Origin: a virus
DNA length: 24,981 bases
Reading direction: 5' to 3' (one strand)
Virus record (IMG/VR): IMGVR_UViG_3300010389_000127
Location: 1-24,981 of that record
Shown piece by piece: positions 14,017-21,473 of this stretch. The notes beneath the pieces are model-generated. The model did no database searches. It saw nothing but the letters and a program-made list of their open reading frames with translations, and was not told the origin of the DNA. The first letter of the stretch is position 1. The number at the start of each line of letters is the position of its first letter. Both the position numbers and the translations under genes were made by a program.

Positions 14017-14613
14017 ATGGGATCTATGGGAATCCTTTGCGACGCCGAGATCAAAAACTTTGCCCTGGAGCAAGGAATGATTGAGCCTTTCAACGATCGG
14101 CTCATCAATGAGGAAAGCGGTCGCCGTATTCTCAGCTATGGACTCAGCTCTTACGGGTACGACATCCGTCTTTCACCCAAGCAATGTCTTATTTTCGGTC
14201 GCATCCAAGAGGGTGTTTCTGATCCCAAGGACTTCAACCCTAAGATTCTGAGTTCTGCTGAGCTGCAGGAAGATGAAAAGGGTCAATATTTCCTTCTTCC
14301 TCCTTATGGCTACTGCTTGGCAGTCGCAGAAGAGCGTCTCAAACTGCCACAAGACGTGACCGTGATCGCCATGGGTAAGAGCAGTTATGCCCGCTCAGGA
14401 ATCATCGCCAACATTACCCCTGCAGAGGCTGGGTGGGAAGGCTACTTGACCCTGGAGATCAGTAACGCTACTGGTCAGTTCAACCGTATCTACGCCAACG
14501 AGGGTATTATTCAGCTCTTGTTCCTCCGTGGCACTCCTTGTGATGTCTCGTACCAGGATCGTAAGGGTAAATACCAAAACCAGGCGCAAGAAGTCGTCTA
14601 TTCAAAGGCTTGA
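14017..14613 (+). CDS. dcd: dCTP deaminase
   Basis: A 198-residue protein of the dCTP deaminase/dUTPase superfamily. Diagnostic parts are LSSYGYDIRL (43-52), GKSSYARSG (120-128, substrate-binding loop) and AEAGWEGYLTLEISN (136-150), with Glu147 aligned to the catalytic glutamate. The carboxy end KYQNQAQEVVYSKA resembles the lid that closes over the nucleotide. It converts dCTP to dUTP, supplying the dTMP route for phage DNA synthesis. Whether it is monofunctional or also hydrolyses dUTP cannot be told. The start may be ATG 14026 instead (MGILCDAEI), which fits family amino ends better; neither start has a strong ribosome-binding site. It is followed 2 nt after its stop by a small helical protein. 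Confidence 0.9.
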   Translation: MGSMGILCDAEIKNFALEQGMIEPFNDRLINEESGRRILSYGLSSYGYDIRLSPKQCLIFGRIQEGVSDPKDFNPKILSSAELQEDEKGQYFLLPPYGYCLAVAEERLKLPQDVTVIAMGKSSYARSGIIANITPAEAGWEGYLTLEISNATGQFNRIYANEGIIQLLFLRGTPCDVSYQDRKGKYQNQAQEVVYSKA

Positions 14614-14615
14614 TT

Positions 14616-14822
14616 ATGGAACGTTACAACCTAGACCAGCGTATTGACATCATTGAGATCCTGGAAAAACAGGTTGTCTTCCTTGAAAATCAGGAGTTGT
14701 CCTCCGCATTTACAAGGTTCAGGTCTGAGAACACGCAATGGGTTCTCAATCAAGTGCAAGATCTACTCGGTGAGATCCAAGATGCACTAGACCTAGAAGA
14801 TCTCAACAATAACTGGCTCTAG
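14616..14822 (+). CDS. Small helical protein, 68 aa
   Basis: Start ATG 14616, with AAAGG at 14605-14609 as a likely ribosome-binding site; an in-frame TTG at 14610 is less likely. The protein is almost entirely helical with heptad-like leucines and isoleucines (DIIEILEKQVVFLENQEL; WVLNQVQDLLGEIQDALDLEDLN) and acidic at its end, so a coiled-coil dimer is plausible. The function is unknown. Its stop shares bases with the stop of the convergent gene (CTAG, 14819-14822). Confidence 0.55.
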   Translation: MERYNLDQRIDIIEILEKQVVFLENQELSSAFTRFRSENTQWVLNQVQDLLGEIQDALDLEDLNNNWL

Positions 14823-15196
14823 TAACCGTAGAAGGTTCCGAAAGCTACCCCAGGTTTGCGAGCATAGTTCGTGCTTCCTGCCTGGGGAAATGTATCGCCT
14901 TGGCTTGGCACTTCTGAACCGGCAATACTGGCTGGATTACGGGGAGTTTCGCCACGCAGCATGGGTTCCATGATGGAAGCCTGCTGTTTGTATTTACCAG
15001 CGGTCTTGGCTGCCTTAATAAAGCGCCCAACCCTTTCCTGTTTATCGTTAATAGCTTCTACGTCACCACGTTCGTCTTCGTCGACACGACGTAAGTCCGT
15101 ATCGTAAGCACGTTCTGGATGTAGATCCGAGACCTCCGACCCTGAACTACCAGAGTCTTGACGAGGATCGTAGACCGGGTCGAAAATTCTTGCCAT
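14819..15196 (-). CDS. Hypothetical protein, 125 aa
   Basis: I take ATG 15196 (MARIFDPVYDPRQ) as the start; an upstream TTG would add nine residues. The amino half is polar and acidic (SGSSGSEVSDLHPE; RVDEDERGDVEAINDKQ), the middle basic and helical (ERVGRFIKAAKTAGKYKQQ), and the end Gly/Pro/Thr-rich (GDTFPQAGSTNYARKPGVAFGTFYGY). The composition suggests an extended protein with little fold, such as a scaffold or virion-associated peptide. The family is not recognised. It stands back to back with the following rightward gene, leaving 39 nt for both upstream regions. Confidence 0.5.
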   Translation of the reverse strand: MARIFDPVYDPRQDSGSSGSEVSDLHPERAYDTDLRRVDEDERGDVEAINDKQERVGRFIKAAKTAGKYKQQASIMEPMLRGETPRNPASIAGSEVPSQGDTFPQAGSTNYARKPGVAFGTFYGY

Positions 15197-15235
15197 GATA
15201 CTATTGTAGAAGGAATAATTCAAGACTCATATCCC

Positions 15236-15583
15236 ATGTACCACGGTGATTCGGCCGGTTTCTTGGATAGCTTTGTTCAAGACGAAGTGAAGAAGCGTTG
15301 TCTTTCGGTAGAAGATTTCGGACAACCTCTCGCTAACGAAGAAAATGATGTACCCTTATATGACATGTATAACCGAGGCTTGGTAGCATGCGAGCAGGGG
15401 CTAGAAAGGAATCCGTTGACTCTCGAGGGGGGACGGCCCGGAATGACGGGTTACATTCCGTCGATGGAGGAGGGGGTGATGATGGGAGCAGCTCCGAAAC
15501 CGAAAGCATTAGTTTTGGAACTGGAAGCACCTTCGGAGGAGATGCAGGAAGAGTCGTTGAAACGGCGTGGTTTGCGCCGGTAG
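15236..15583 (+). CDS. Hypothetical protein overlapping the DUF3310 gene
   Basis: Start ATG 15236 (115 aa); an upstream TTG in this frame lies inside the divergent gene. The first 45 residues (MYHGDSAGFLDSFVQDEVKKRCLSVEDF) look like a genuine small domain and resemble amino ends of other cyanophage hypothetical proteins. The carboxy half is Glu/Gly/Pro-rich. The last 196 nt are shared, in another frame, with the DUF3310 ORF. A -1 shift at GGGGGGA (15427-15433) would join this amino end to the DUF3310 domain. So this may be an independent protein, the short product of a frameshift pair, or the front half of a gene broken by a sequencing indel. Confidence 0.5.
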   Translation: MYHGDSAGFLDSFVQDEVKKRCLSVEDFGQPLANEENDVPLYDMYNRGLVACEQGLERNPLTLEGGRPGMTGYIPSMEEGVMMGAAPKPKALVLELEAPSEEMQEESLKRRGLRR

Positions 15584-15933
15584 AAAGCTCTGCTTCTCCC
15601 GACATCGTGACCTTTGGTGAGTGCAAGGACGGCGTGTGTCCTGTGCCCTGGGCTACCAAAACTGAGACCAGTAACGTATTTACTTTTGAAGATGGTCCCA
15701 AGGCCATCTTTGGTGATGAGGTCAATCACCCTGAGCACTACACCGATGGTGCAATTGAGTGCATTGAAGGGATTGAAGCTCAGCAAACCCTCGAAGAATT
15801 TCGTGGTTATCTGAAGGGCAATATTGTGAAATATGTCTGGAGGGAGCGCCACAAGGGAGGGCTGCAATCGCTCAAGAAAGCCCAGTGGTACTTAGACCGT
15901 CTGATTCAGCTCGTGGAAGCTCAGAACGGCTGA
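15388..15933 (+). CDS. DUF3310 domain protein
   Basis: A 181-residue ORF whose residues 112-178 are the DUF3310 domain of phage proteins: VNHPEHYTDGAIECIEGIEA, then FRGYLKGNIVKYVWRERHKGG and LKKAQWYLDRLIQL. The family is common in phages near nucleotide-metabolism genes; its biochemical role is not settled. The first 60 residues are Gly/Ser/Asp-rich and look like an unfolded linker. They overlap the previous frame. GAGG (15375-15378) lies 9 nt before ATG 15388, so independent initiation is possible. The gene ends convergent with the NblA-like gene, with a 13-nt overlap. Confidence 0.7.
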   Translation: MRAGARKESVDSRGGTARNDGLHSVDGGGGDDGSSSETESISFGTGSTFGGDAGRVVETAWFAPVESSASPDIVTFGECKDGVCPVPWATKTETSNVFTFEDGPKAIFGDEVNHPEHYTDGAIECIEGIEAQQTLEEFRGYLKGNIVKYVWRERHKGGLQSLKKAQWYLDRLIQLVEAQNG

Positions 15934-16211
15934 CCCTCTTCTTCCTCGTCGTCGTCTTCGTAACCTGCGCAGGCGGCGGCGAGTTCTTCTAGTTCTAGGT
16001 CGGTGGGAACATCAAAGTTCAGCTCGATGTTCTCGTCAATAAGAATTTCTTTGACTGCGTGCCACTCCATCAAGCGCTGGTGGTAGAGATTTAGCAGTGC
16101 GTAATACAGCTCATCCCATGTCATTTCCTGGGCGGCCATCTCAGCCTTGCGCATGGAGAACTGCAGTTCCAGGGGCAACTCAAACTGCCGTGGTTCAACT
16201 GACCTCTCCAT
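15921..16211 (-). CDS. nblA: NblA-like phycobilisome degradation adaptor
   Basis: Residues 11-60 follow the NblA pattern closely: ELPLELQFSMRKAE, then MTWDELYYALLNLYHQRLM and VKEILIDE, matching the family's L-x-L-E-x-x-F-x-x-R-x-x-E, then M-x-x-E-L-x-x-x-L-L-x-L-Y-x-Q-x-x-M, then I-K. NblA is a helical-hairpin dimer that binds phycobiliproteins and the Clp chaperone so that phycobilisomes are degraded. NblA genes are known in freshwater cyanophages and have been reported from uncultured marine cyanophages. This copy is 96 aa, longer than the usual about 60, with an acidic tail (EDDDEEEEG). AGGA stands 5 nt before ATG. If the call is right, it would release amino acids and change light harvesting during infection. 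The assignment is from motif memory, not a search. Confidence 0.6.
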   Translation of the reverse strand: MERSVEPRQFELPLELQFSMRKAEMAAQEMTWDELYYALLNLYHQRLMEWHAVKEILIDENIELNFDVPTDLELEELAAACAGYEDDDEEEEGQPF

Positions 16212-16246
16212 CTCGTCCTAGCGACTTTGATAGGAGTATTCTAAGG

Positions 16247-16900
16247 CTAATTAGCAAATAGAGTATCTAGCTCCTCTGAGCTAAGTGGAATCCAGGCACT
16301 TTCCGTGATCCGAAAGTTGTTGGCAAATTCTGCCAGCACATAAGGATTAATGTTTTCTTCCAGTGCTCGAATCGCTCTGACTTGGTGTGGGGCAGCAGAG
16401 TAATTACGGAAAGCCGTCATCAAGACTTCAGTGGAGGCCCAGGGGTTGCCATCTATTTCCCGTAGAAACATGGCGACTTCTTCCCGACGCCGATCTAAAA
16501 GACCACCGATGACATCGTGGTTCTTATCGAAGATCCAGCTCATCATTTCTTCTGCAGCTTCGGAGAGATCATCGCGCTCAATGGCGTCGACAATGCTGCT
16601 GTAAAGGAAAGGAGTCCAACCAATGGAGTGAACAAACGAGATCAACGCCTGCTCCATGGAGTGGTCCAGGTTCAAGTGCAGGTCATCCAAAAGCGAGCGG
16701 ATGGTCTTAACTTCCTGGAACAAATACTCCAGAGCTTTTTCCTTTGTACACCACTGGCCTTGTTTGACGGGCGTACCGTCTGGGTAGTACTGAGTACCGT
16801 AGCCGACAGTGTAACTGCCGTCTTCCCCAGACGGATATGCTTTTTCGCTGAAACCTTCGTACTTACGAATAAGTTCTACAGCTTCCCGAAATTCGCCCAT
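16247..16900 (-). CDS. Phage lysozyme, GH24 family (endolysin)
   Basis: A 217-residue protein with the T4-type lysozyme signature at the amino end: RKYEGFSEKAYPSGEDGSYTVGYG places the catalytic Glu at 15 and the catalytic-region Thr at 31. The position of T4 Asp20 appears to be Ser24, with Glu26 and Asp27 nearby. Further family features are KEKALEYLFQEV, ALISFVHSIGWTPF and LLDRRREEVAMF. It would cut the glycan strands of host peptidoglycan at lysis. The last 60 residues go beyond the usual GH24 fold and may be an extra binding part. No signal peptide is seen, so it would depend on a holin. It is the second cell-wall hydrolase of the window. Confidence 0.85.
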   Translation of the reverse strand: MGEFREAVELIRKYEGFSEKAYPSGEDGSYTVGYGTQYYPDGTPVKQGQWCTKEKALEYLFQEVKTIRSLLDDLHLNLDHSMEQALISFVHSIGWTPFLYSSIVDAIERDDLSEAAEEMMSWIFDKNHDVIGGLLDRRREEVAMFLREIDGNPWASTEVLMTAFRNYSAAPHQVRAIRALEENINPYVLAEFANNFRITESAWIPLSSEELDTLFAN

Positions 16901-16930
16901 GGGAATATAACAAGTACTCCCATATTACAC

Positions 16931-16952
16931 AAATAAAAAGGCAATCAGCCTT
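16931..16952 (-). terminator. Weak leftward terminator after the small basic gene
   Basis: In the leftward transcript AAGGC and GCCTT form a 5-bp stem with a 5-nt loop, running into TTTTATTT. The stop codon of the 39-aa gene lies in the loop. The short stem suggests partial termination before the lysozyme gene. Confidence 0.45.
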
Positions 16953-17064
16953 GACCGCGTTTTTTCTTGCGGCCGTGATTTGCTTTTGAATGAAGGCCTT
17001 GGCCCTGACGAGTTTTCTTAGGCTTGCCAGCTGCGAAGCCACCGCCTTTCTTCATTTTCTTCAT
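16945..17064 (-). CDS. Tiny basic phage protein, 39 aa
   Basis: ATG 17064 opens a 39-codon frame, MKKMKKGGGFAAGKPKKTRQ followed by GQGLHSKANHGRKKKRGQG. More than a third of residues are Lys or Arg. The ending KTRQGxG...HGRKxxRGQG recalls tiny basic proteins encoded in many marine phages. It has no hydrophobic core, so it is likely to bind nucleic acid or an acidic partner, or to be packaged; no function is known. It lies 12 nt after the 99-aa gene in the leftward operon, and a weak hairpin terminator overlaps its end. Confidence 0.6.
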   Translation of the reverse strand: MKKMKKGGGFAAGKPKKTRQGQGLHSKANHGRKKKRGQG

Positions 17065-17076
17065 GGGGAAGGAACC

Positions 17077-17376
17077 TCACCACTTTACTTTGTGAGACCA
17101 GTACCTGGCAGACATTTTGTCGGGATTCGGATCTTGGGCGTCGTGCCGGGCGTAGTAAGACTTCTTGCGGGCTTTGTCTTTTTCTGTGGTCGGATTTCTG
17201 CCTGCGCCTTCTACACCCTGTTGGCCAAAGCGAACAATCTTCTCCTCGCCACCTTCACAAGCTTTAACAACATGTGATTTGGTGGCATGGCCAGGAGTAC
17301 GACGAGGCTTGTTGCACTCCATGTCATCTTTAGCAAGCTTGGCTGCTTTTGCTGCTTTCTTACGTTTATCTGACAT
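17077..17376 (-). CDS. Conserved phage protein, 99 aa
   Basis: A basic protein with the pattern CNKPRRTPGHATKSHVVKACEGG, then IVRFGQQGVEGAGRNP, KARKKSYYARHDAQ and a closing MSARYWSHKVKW. I recall close relatives in many marine and other phages, annotated as hypothetical. Two cysteines (21, 40) and clustered His and Arg residues might bind metal or nucleic acid. Its TAATG overlap with the 1109-aa virion gene shows translational coupling, so it may be made with virion proteins. Confidence 0.7.
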   Translation of the reverse strand: MSDKRKKAAKAAKLAKDDMECNKPRRTPGHATKSHVVKACEGGEEKIVRFGQQGVEGAGRNPTTEKDKARKKSYYARHDAQDPNPDKMSARYWSHKVKW

Positions 17377-20300
17377 TAGAGACCTTTGAACATAGAAGTG
17401 AATTCACCAAGGAATTGCTTACCAGCGTTGGACTTGTAATCAACTTCCTCATCGTCTTCTCCCAGTCTAAAGTAACTTGTATATGGATCTGTACTGGAAT
17501 CTTTCCTGGCTTCTTCCAGGGCTGCTTCCTGGTCTTCTGGAAAGAAACTTTCGATCGTTCCAAGAGAAGCAAATGGATCACTGAAATCAAGCCCGTAAGT
17601 TTTAAGGGGATCGTCACGTCCTGCCTTTGTCAATAGAACCTGTTCGCTTCGATCAAGATCAGGGAAAAAGTTTTCGTAGAACTCATCTTCTGTTCCTTGA
17701 TAACCTGCTTTCTGATAGATGGCATACAACTCTGTGGTTGGTTTTGCCATTTCATCTTTATAGTCTTCAGGCCGTTCGATGTAGGTAACACCAAGGATCT
17801 CTTGGGTTGGCTTCTGGCGCTTTTCATTCAGGTACTTAATCTGTTCTCGAATATCAAGAGCAGATCCAGTGCGAAGAGTCTCGACAATATATTGCTTTAA
17901 CTCATCAACTGTTCCTGCGTAATCTGTTAGACCGTACCGTTGGAGCACTTCTTTCCATTCATCAGGAGTGTTGTAGGGATCCAGACCTCGCAGCATTTCA
18001 TCGGCAAACTCTTCTGGTGTGATGAATTGACCAAACGCTGCTACTGGGGCTTCAAACGCCTTTTCTTGTAAAACCGGAACAACTGTGGAATACAAGAAGT
18101 CTTCCACCTTGCCTGCATTAACGATGTCATCAGCAGCGTCAAAACCTTGGCCTTGACCTCTGACCTCGAAGTGCATCCGGGCAAATGCGGCCTTGTTGTT
18201 AACATCCACACCAAAGCGGTAAGCCTGCTGGTACCAGTAACCAGAGCCTTCCGCCACTTGTTTCTTTGCTTCCTCCCAATCCTTTTCGACCATTTCCTTT
18301 TGCTTGGCGTAGCTGCTAACGCGGCCTTTGTCACCACTGGGATCGAAGTAGAAGTTCGGATCAAAGCTCCTGGGTCCCTCCAGCTTAATGTTACCGAGAT
18401 ATTCCTCTGTGTATTTATCGGACAGCGCCTTCATGGCCTGGTAGGTATCTTGTAAATACAGGGCACTGGTCTGGAAAGGGTTGCGTTCTTCTTGGCGAAC
18501 ATCAAGGTACTCAACAAATTCGTCCATAGACCTTGATGTACTAAAACGAGGTGACAGATACTCATCAATGTAATCACGAGCAAACTGCGCCTCAATATTC
18601 ATCATCTCGGTTTTGTCGCCCAATGTCATCGACAAAGCAAGATCTCTGTCTTTTGCTGCGTCTAGAACGTTGATATCAGCAAGAATTCGAGATTGGATCG
18701 GATAAAGAATTTGCTTTGTTTCTTCGTTGACATCTCCCTTAATAGCTTCCAGGATGCTCAAGCCTTCTTCTCCTTGTCCCTCTAAGAACTCCACAAGAGA
18801 ATTACTGGAACTAAAGCCAGCACTAGCTACGAACTCGTTAGTGAAAGCACCCTTGGTTTGATCGAAAGGCTTTTTCTCTGATTCCAAGAACGCGTTTAAG
18901 ATATCTTTCTTTTCTTCCAGGGGCTCAAATTGCGCATAGTCAATGCCATATTTTTCTTTAATGGCTGTGTCAAACCATTGTTGCCAGTTGTAGACAACGC
19001 TGTTGCGCATGCCCGTGACGTTCTGGAGAGAGTTGAGCAGACTCTCTTCTGCCTTACCTGCTGAGGTGTAAGAAAGAATACCGCCTACCCCTGTGTCTCC
19101 CAGGATGGCATTAGATAGTTCTTTATTAATGTCAACAACTTCACTGAAGCCACTGAAGCCACGGTAGAAAGCAAGCATCTCCTGCTCACCCTTCACCCGT
19201 TTCATTTCCGCAATTGTGTCCTTAAGAACGTTCTGACTTAAAGCAGCAAAGTTTTTGATATCAAATTCTGTTTTCTTGGCAATCGCTTCGTTGATTGCGT
19301 CTTCCAGCTGAGTGATACCTTCTTCTACCCCAAGGTTTGACTGGAAAATGATCTGCTTGTCCTCTGGTCTTTCAGAAAGACGGAAGAGTACGCTGAACTC
19401 ATCTGCAATGGTTGGATCCAGGTACTTTTCTTTAGCGAGCGCAGACCAGTAAGGATCACCATTGCGAGCCTTGGTCCATTCGTTTGCAACCTCTGGAATA
19501 TTGAGAAGACGTTCGGTAATAGTTCCCTGGTTAACTCCAAGCTGCTTGTCGCGTATCGTCTGAATATCTGAATCAGTTGGAGTTTGTTCTACATAAGCAT
19601 TAGCAGCAGCGGTATCTTCTTCTTTGTTGCCCCGTAAACCCTGTGACTTACCCGTGCTGGTGTAATGTTGCAGGTAGTAGTTGTTTTCACCATATCGCTC
19701 GGTAATATCAATGTCATCATTAGCAACAGCTTCACTATAAGCTTGTGAAACGACAGGGTTTTGATCTCTGTAGTACTTGGGATCAAAGATGCCATAAGGC
19801 GGTTGGGCTCCAAGGTTGGAATCCCAGATGGTCAGCTTTTCTGTTCTGTAAAAGTCTTTATATTGTGATTGGATGTTGCCAACAAGATCTTGTGCATCGG
19901 CATAAGACATGCCTGCGTTAACCAGTTCTTGTACATTGATTCGATCTCGCTGATCAACGTAGTCACCACCATTGGTACTTGCCGCTATCTGTAACGTCTT
20001 GTCGTAAAGATTATTTGAAAGCGTTCCACGGGTATTGGCGTAGGTGTTCTCTTGGTTTAGTTGGGTGTTTTGTTCATTTAACTTTCTTGCTTCATCATTA
20101 AGCCTTGCATTGGTTGCGTTTAACTCAATGTTCTCACTGTTTTTATTGAATGCTTCTGTATTTAGTTGTATGATTGTTTGGTTTTGTCTTTGAACATTTA
20201 AATTTTCTGTCTCATTGTTTAAATTTTGCTGAGCATTTTCGGCATTACGAATAGCATTAGCCTGATTTTCGGCTGCGTTAGTATTATTTTTTTGTTGATT

Positions 20301-20705
20301 TTCTTTGTTTTTTTGTTTGTTTTCTTTGTTTTTCTCTTTGTCGTCTACCCATTTAAACCGTTCTACGTTGGAACAACGCCGACGGTACCAGGGTCCCTCG
20401 CAGACTCTCTCCCAGCCGTCTGAGACTTTTATCTGTTTATCTGTTGGGTAATCAGTGCGGTAGTCGGTTTTTAAATCTGTCCGAAGATTAGTGGGAAGAT
20501 TTGTCGGTAAATAGGGTTGAAAAGATACAGCGCCATAATCGGTCGTGGTTGTCCACTGACCGTTTACATAGGTGCGGTACAGATTATTAATAGGGTGATC
20601 TGTTTTTCGACTTGTGTCGTAATTAGTTAAATAGTCAGTCTTGTAGTCCGTCCGCTCAGGAACGATACTCCAAGACCTAGATGTTGGGTTGTAGGCGATA
20701 CCCAT
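17376..20705 (-). CDS. Large probable virion protein with tetrapeptide repeats and an Asn-rich coil
   Basis: The largest gene of the window, 1109 residues. The amino end has two runs of a tetrapeptide repeat of form T-(D/N)-(Y/L)-x (residues 19-30 and 68-91), then VCEGPWYRRRC with a Cys pair (102, 111). Residues about 122-222 are Lys/Asn/Gln/Glu-rich and strongly coil-forming (KEKNKENKQKNKENQQKNN). The remaining 880 residues are mostly helical and acidic with many Tyr, without membrane segments or a recognised enzyme motif. The size, the lysozyme and conserved small genes downstream, and the leftward late position suggest a virion protein, possibly an internal ejected protein or tape-measure-like protein. 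I do not recognise the family. Confidence 0.6.
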   Translation of the reverse strand: MGIAYNPTSRSWSIVPERTDYKTDYLTNYDTSRKTDHPINNLYRTYVNGQWTTTTDYGAVSFQPYLPTNLPTNLRTDLKTDYRTDYPTDKQIKVSDGWERVCEGPWYRRRCSNVERFKWVDDKEKNKENKQKNKENQQKNNTNAAENQANAIRNAENAQQNLNNETENLNVQRQNQTIIQLNTEAFNKNSENIELNATNARLNDEARKLNEQNTQLNQENTYANTRGTLSNNLYDKTLQIAASTNGGDYVDQRDRINVQELVNAGMSYADAQDLVGNIQSQYKDFYRTEKLTIWDSNLGAQPPYGIFDPKYYRDQNPVVSQAYSEAVANDDIDITERYGENNYYLQHYTSTGKSQGLRGNKEEDTAAANAYVEQTPTDSDIQTIRDKQLGVNQGTITERLLNIPEVANEWTKARNGDPYWSALAKEKYLDPTIADEFSVLFRLSERPEDKQIIFQSNLGVEEGITQLEDAINEAIAKKTEFDIKNFAALSQNVLKDTIAEMKRVKGEQEMLAFYRGFSGFSEVVDINKELSNAILGDTGVGGILSYTSAGKAEESLLNSLQNVTGMRNSVVYNWQQWFDTAIKEKYGIDYAQFEPLEEKKDILNAFLESEKKPFDQTKGAFTNEFVASAGFSSSNSLVEFLEGQGEEGLSILEAIKGDVNEETKQILYPIQSRILADINVLDAAKDRDLALSMTLGDKTEMMNIEAQFARDYIDEYLSPRFSTSRSMDEFVEYLDVRQEERNPFQTSALYLQDTYQAMKALSDKYTEEYLGNIKLEGPRSFDPNFYFDPSGDKGRVSSYAKQKEMVEKDWEEAKKQVAEGSGYWYQQAYRFGVDVNNKAAFARMHFEVRGQGQGFDAADDIVNAGKVEDFLYSTVVPVLQEKAFEAPVAAFGQFITPEEFADEMLRGLDPYNTPDEWKEVLQRYGLTDYAGTVDELKQYIVETLRTGSALDIREQIKYLNEKRQKPTQEILGVTYIERPEDYKDEMAKPTTELYAIYQKAGYQGTEDEFYENFFPDLDRSEQVLLTKAGRDDPLKTYGLDFSDPFASLGTIESFFPEDQEAALEEARKDSSTDPYTSYFRLGEDDEEVDYKSNAGKQFLGEFTSMFKGL
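20433..20504 (-). repeat. Six tandem tetrapeptide repeats (TNLP/TDYR type)
   Basis: Residues 68-91 of the 1109-aa protein read TNLP TNLR TDLK TDYR TDYP TDKQ, six four-residue units. A shorter run, TDYK TDYL TNYD, is at residues 19-30 (20616-20651). Confidence 0.75.
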
Positions 20706-20745
20706 TATCTACACGTATTTTGTCGATCTTATTATCTTATCAAGG

Positions 20746-21114
20746 CTAGACTGCAAATCTAGGCTGTGCCCCAGGACTGGTATATGCATGTAGATCGATG
20801 ATCTCCTGGGACATCCAGTTCTTGATGCGTTGGAGCTTGATCTCACAAAAGAAGTCTTGCTCGCGGTACCACTCCTCCATGCAGTTGCTTGCTTTATTGG
20901 CATTACATCTGCGGCAAGCAGGGACTAAGTTATTACGGTTGCTGGAGCCTGACTTAAATCTTGGGACGATGTGATCAAGAGATGTGGCCGGTTCGTCGCA
21001 ATAGCCACACTTGCAGTCCCAAGCGTCGTAGATAGATTGTCTGAAACGTCGTTTTGCTAACTTCGGAGTTAATTCAATGAGCAGGGCGAGGGGATCCTGT
21101 TCACAGTTGAACAT
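20746..21114 (-). CDS. HNH endonuclease
   Basis: A 122-residue protein with a complete HNH motif: CGYC (36-39), LDHIVPRFKSGSSNRNN (46-62) with catalytic Asp47-His48, and LVPACRRCNANKAS (63-76) closing the zinc site with Cys67 and Cys70. It is of the McrA/free-standing type common in cyanophages and would nick or cut double-stranded DNA with a divalent metal. The amino end (MFNCEQDPLALLIELTPKLAKRRFRQ) is a helical lead. It stands alone in a 140-nt divergent gap with the HTH gene. It may be a selfish mobile gene, or may act in packaging or host DNA breakdown. Confidence 0.85.
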   Translation of the reverse strand: MFNCEQDPLALLIELTPKLAKRRFRQSIYDAWDCKCGYCDEPATSLDHIVPRFKSGSSNRNNLVPACRRCNANKASNCMEEWYREQDFFCEIKLQRIKNWMSQEIIDLHAYTSPGAQPRFAV

Positions 21115-21198
21115 GCTCTTTGGTTGCCGTTAATTTATTCTAATTTCCCCATACATGTAGCAGACCAAACTAAAGAGATAAAACTTTGCTTAAGGCTG

Positions 21199-21231
21199 TT
21201 GACAGTCACTTGACTCTTGGTACGGTATACC
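21199..21231 (+). promoter_or_regulatory. Candidate long-spacer promoter with dyad before the HTH gene
   Basis: TTGACA (21199-21204) and TATACC (21226-21231) resemble -35 and -10 boxes but are 21 bp apart, beyond the usual 17. The -10 box is part of the palindrome GGTATACC (21224-21231). MerR-type regulators act on over-long spacers (19-20 bp), and the gene after it encodes a MerR/excisionase-like HTH, so autoregulation is conceivable. Evidence is weak. Confidence 0.25.
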
Positions 21232-21254
21232 AGTACGCGTTTCCACGCCACATC

Positions 21255-21473
21255 ATGACTAAAGCACGGGGATGGGTCTCTGCCCAACGCGCAGAAGAAC
21301 TCCTGGGCATCGACCGGAAAACCCTATTCCAGTACCGTGACAACGGCACCCTGAAGCTGGGTCCTCACTTCGCAGCCTTTCCTGGTTGCATGTCACGCGA
21401 CAGCTATCGCTGGAACGTGGAAGCCGTCAGGAAGCAACTGCGCAAGCAGGGACTGATGCCTGTTGCTGCTTGA
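21255..21473 (+). CDS. Small HTH protein (MerR/excisionase-like), 72 aa
   Basis: I take ATG 21255 (MTKARGWVSAQRAEELLGID) as the start; a TTG far upstream in the same frame is less likely. The helix-turn-helix spans about residues 7-29 (WVSAQRAEELLGIDRKTLFQYRD), followed by a wing-like GTLKLGPHFAAFPG and a basic helix (SYRWNVEAVRKQLRKQG). Such small proteins act as excisionases or transcription regulators. It is convergent with the integrase-like gene and overlaps it by 47 nt. The pairing with a recombinase-like gene is what one would expect of an excisionase, but the recombinase is incomplete. Confidence 0.65.
   Translation: MTKARGWVSAQRAEELLGIDRKTLFQYRDNGTLKLGPHFAAFPGCMSRDSYRWNVEAVRKQLRKQGLMPVAA

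Noticed and set aside
18405-18412. TATTTAT on the rightward strand, which would be a leftward late-promoter match
   Set aside because: It lies in the middle of the 1109-aa gene with no gene start downstream; probably chance.
20287-20340. T-rich tract resembling terminators on the rightward strand
   Set aside because: No stem precedes it; it is the antisense of Lys/Asn codons in the coiled-coil part of the 1109-aa protein.
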